Part shown: positions 5,894 to 6,809 of the stretch, in pieces
Numbering within the stretch: position 1 is the stretch's first letter
Layout of the letters: every line of letters starts with the position of its first letter
Assembly (NCBI GenBank): GCA_947258735.1
Contig: CAMYJJ010000161.1
Span: forward strand, 1 to 6,809
Direction of reading: 5' to 3'
DNA length: 6,809 bases
DNA from: Thermodesulfovibrionia bacterium
GTDB lineage: Bacteria; Nitrospirota; Thermodesulfovibrionia; UBA6902
Notes under the pieces: model-generated
What the model saw: the letters and a program-made list of their open reading frames with translations, nothing else
What the model was told of the DNA's origin: nothing
The model's database searches: none
Program-made: the position numbers and the translations under genes

Positions 5894-6208
5894 ATGGACC
5901 AATACGATCTGAACAATGATGAAGCAATTGAAACAAGAAAGCGGCAGGAGGTTAAAGCCCCGTCTCTTTATAAAGTTTTTCTCCTTAATGACGATTATAC
6001 AACTATGGACTTTGTTACAATGATTCTCGAAAAAATATTTCATAAAAGCCCTATGGAGGCAACCCGGATCATGCTTCACGTGCATAAGAACGGCAAAGGG
6101 CTGGCCGGCATATTTACCCGTGGCATCGCTGAAACCAAAGTCGCTTCCGTGGATGAGCAATCAAGAGAAAACGGATTTCCTCTCAAATGCTCCATGGAGA
6201 AAGAATGA
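5894..6208 (+). CDS. clpS: ATP-dependent Clp protease adaptor ClpS
   Basis: ClpS binds proteins with destabilising N-terminal residues (Leu, Phe, Tyr, Trp) and hands them to ClpA for degradation by ClpP. The 104-residue protein has a flexible, charged N-terminal tail (about 1-22), as needed for delivery, then the compact fold starting at SLYKVFLLNDDYTTMDFV (24-41). The N-degron pocket residues are present: N32, D33 and H64 (equivalent to N34, D35 and H66 of E. coli ClpS), with M38 at the gate position. The family stretch IFTRGIAETKVASVDEQSR (73-91) follows and supports contact with the ClpA N-domain. AGGA at 5882-5885 lies 8 bases before the ATG, a good ribosome-binding site. The stop codon overlaps the start of clpA (ATGA), which fits strict co-expression of adaptor and unfoldase. 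Confidence 0.95.
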   Translation: MDQYDLNNDEAIETRKRQEVKAPSLYKVFLLNDDYTTMDFVTMILEKIFHKSPMEATRIMLHVHKNGKGLAGIFTRGIAETKVASVDEQSRENGFPLKCSMEKE

Positions 6209-6809
6209 TTAATAAAGAACTTGAAATAACCATTGAGTCCACAATCAGGGACGCTGAGAACAGAAGGCATGAATATCTGACTGTTGAACATATACTTCTG
6301 GCCGTGGTCCATGATGACTGGGGCATAGACATCCTCGTTAATTGCGGTGCAAGCATTGAAAAGCTTAAAGGTATGCTTGAAGATTTTTTCGAAAAAAAGG
6401 TCCCTAAACTGCCAGAGGATTCGGAAAGCTACCCTGAACCGACTATCGCGTTCAGAAGGGTCTTTCAGACCGCGGTGAACCATATACGTTCTGCTGAAAA
6501 ACCCGAGGCTGATTCAGGAGATATCCTGTCAGCGATATTTCAGGAAAAAGATTCACATGCTGTATATTTCCTCTTATCAGAAGGCATATCACGGCTTGAT
6601 GTTCTGAATTATGTTTCACACGGAGTCTCAAAAATCACTGCTGAGCCATCCAGAGACCGCCACACTGATACCACAGGTTTGCCCGAAACCCAGCAGCCGC
6701 AAAATGATGCCTTAACGCAGTTTACTATTGACCTTGTACAAAAAGCTGCCGAAGGGAATATCGATCCCCTGGTCGGCCGTGAAAATGAAATCAAGCGGTC
6801 CATACAGGT
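6205..6809 (+). CDS. clpA: ATP-dependent Clp protease ATP-binding subunit ClpA (N-terminal part)
   Basis: The first 201 codons of the AAA+ unfoldase ClpA are present before the right edge. The N-domain (about 1-145) carries the Clp_N double repeat, starting INKELEITIESTIRDAENR and continuing through HEYLTVEHILLAVV and GDILSAIFQEKDSHAVYFLL. This is the docking site for ClpS. A polar linker (about 146-166) follows, then LTQFTIDLVQKAAEGNIDPL and VGRENEIKRSIQ, the entry to the first ATPase module; the Walker motifs lie beyond the edge. The overlapping clpS distinguishes ClpA from ClpB or ClpC. The start is set by the ATGA overlap with the clpS stop and by GGAG at 6196-6199, 5 bases upstream and inside clpS. 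A clpP is expected elsewhere in the genome. Confidence 0.93.
   Translation, partial: MINKELEITIESTIRDAENRRHEYLTVEHILLAVVHDDWGIDILVNCGASIEKLKGMLEDFFEKKVPKLPEDSESYPEPTIAFRRVFQTAVNHIRSAEKPEADSGDILSAIFQEKDSHAVYFLLSEGISRLDVLNYVSHGVSKITAEPSRDRHTDTTGLPETQQPQNDALTQFTIDLVQKAAEGNIDPLVGRENEIKRSIQ

Noticed and set aside
5852..6483. Two minus-strand open frames (5852-6160 and 6076-6483) opposite clpS and clpA
   Set aside because: They overlap each other and lie antisense to clearly identified genes; no motif or start signal supports them.

Overview
The window shows part of a bacterial chromosome with moderately AT-rich, tightly packed genes. Clear sigma-70-like promoters are visible in three of the intergenic gaps. 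The gene set is a ClpS-ClpA protease adaptor pair, a stand-alone CheY plus CheC, a compact-cluster iron-sulfur flavoprotein, a c-di-GMP enzyme and an RlmN with the CETGRLG variant of the radical-SAM loop. Together with an intergenic TGTCATTCCGG-type repeat, this suggests a Gram-negative, probably anaerobic lineage of the Desulfobacterota/Nitrospirota kind. That placement is inferred from gene style and is not proven here.

Layout from left to right. Positions 1-823 (minus) hold a two-gene unit, a CheY-like receiver followed 3 bp later by a CheC-family phosphatase that runs off the left edge. Positions 824-992 are a divergent promoter region. Positions 993-2087 (plus) encode RlmN. Positions 2088-2282 lie between convergent genes and carry a roughly 125-bp element with terminal inverted repeats and three internal hairpins. 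Positions 2283-2855 (minus) encode an iron-sulfur flavoprotein of the NADPH-dependent FMN reductase type. Positions 2964-4547 (minus) encode a 527-residue receiver-GGDEF-HD-GYP protein whose receiver has lost its phosphorylation site. Positions 4548-4858 are a 311-bp divergent control region with two good promoters, one with a palindrome that exactly fills its -35/-10 spacer. Positions 4859 to the right edge (plus) encode RibF, ClpS and the N-terminal 201 residues of ClpA.

How the parts relate. CheY/CheC and the GGDEF/HD-GYP protein are signalling proteins, the first a phosphorelay with a likely dephosphorylation partner, the second c-di-GMP turnover. ClpS and ClpA form the N-degron branch of proteolysis, with overlapping genes. 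RibF supplies FMN and FAD, and the flavoprotein is an FMN user, but nothing ties them into one pathway. I see no wholly new multi-gene system. The observations most worth a second look are the degenerate receiver on an otherwise nearly intact dual c-di-GMP enzyme, the operator-like palindrome in its promoter, the structured intergenic element, and the long leader of ribF.
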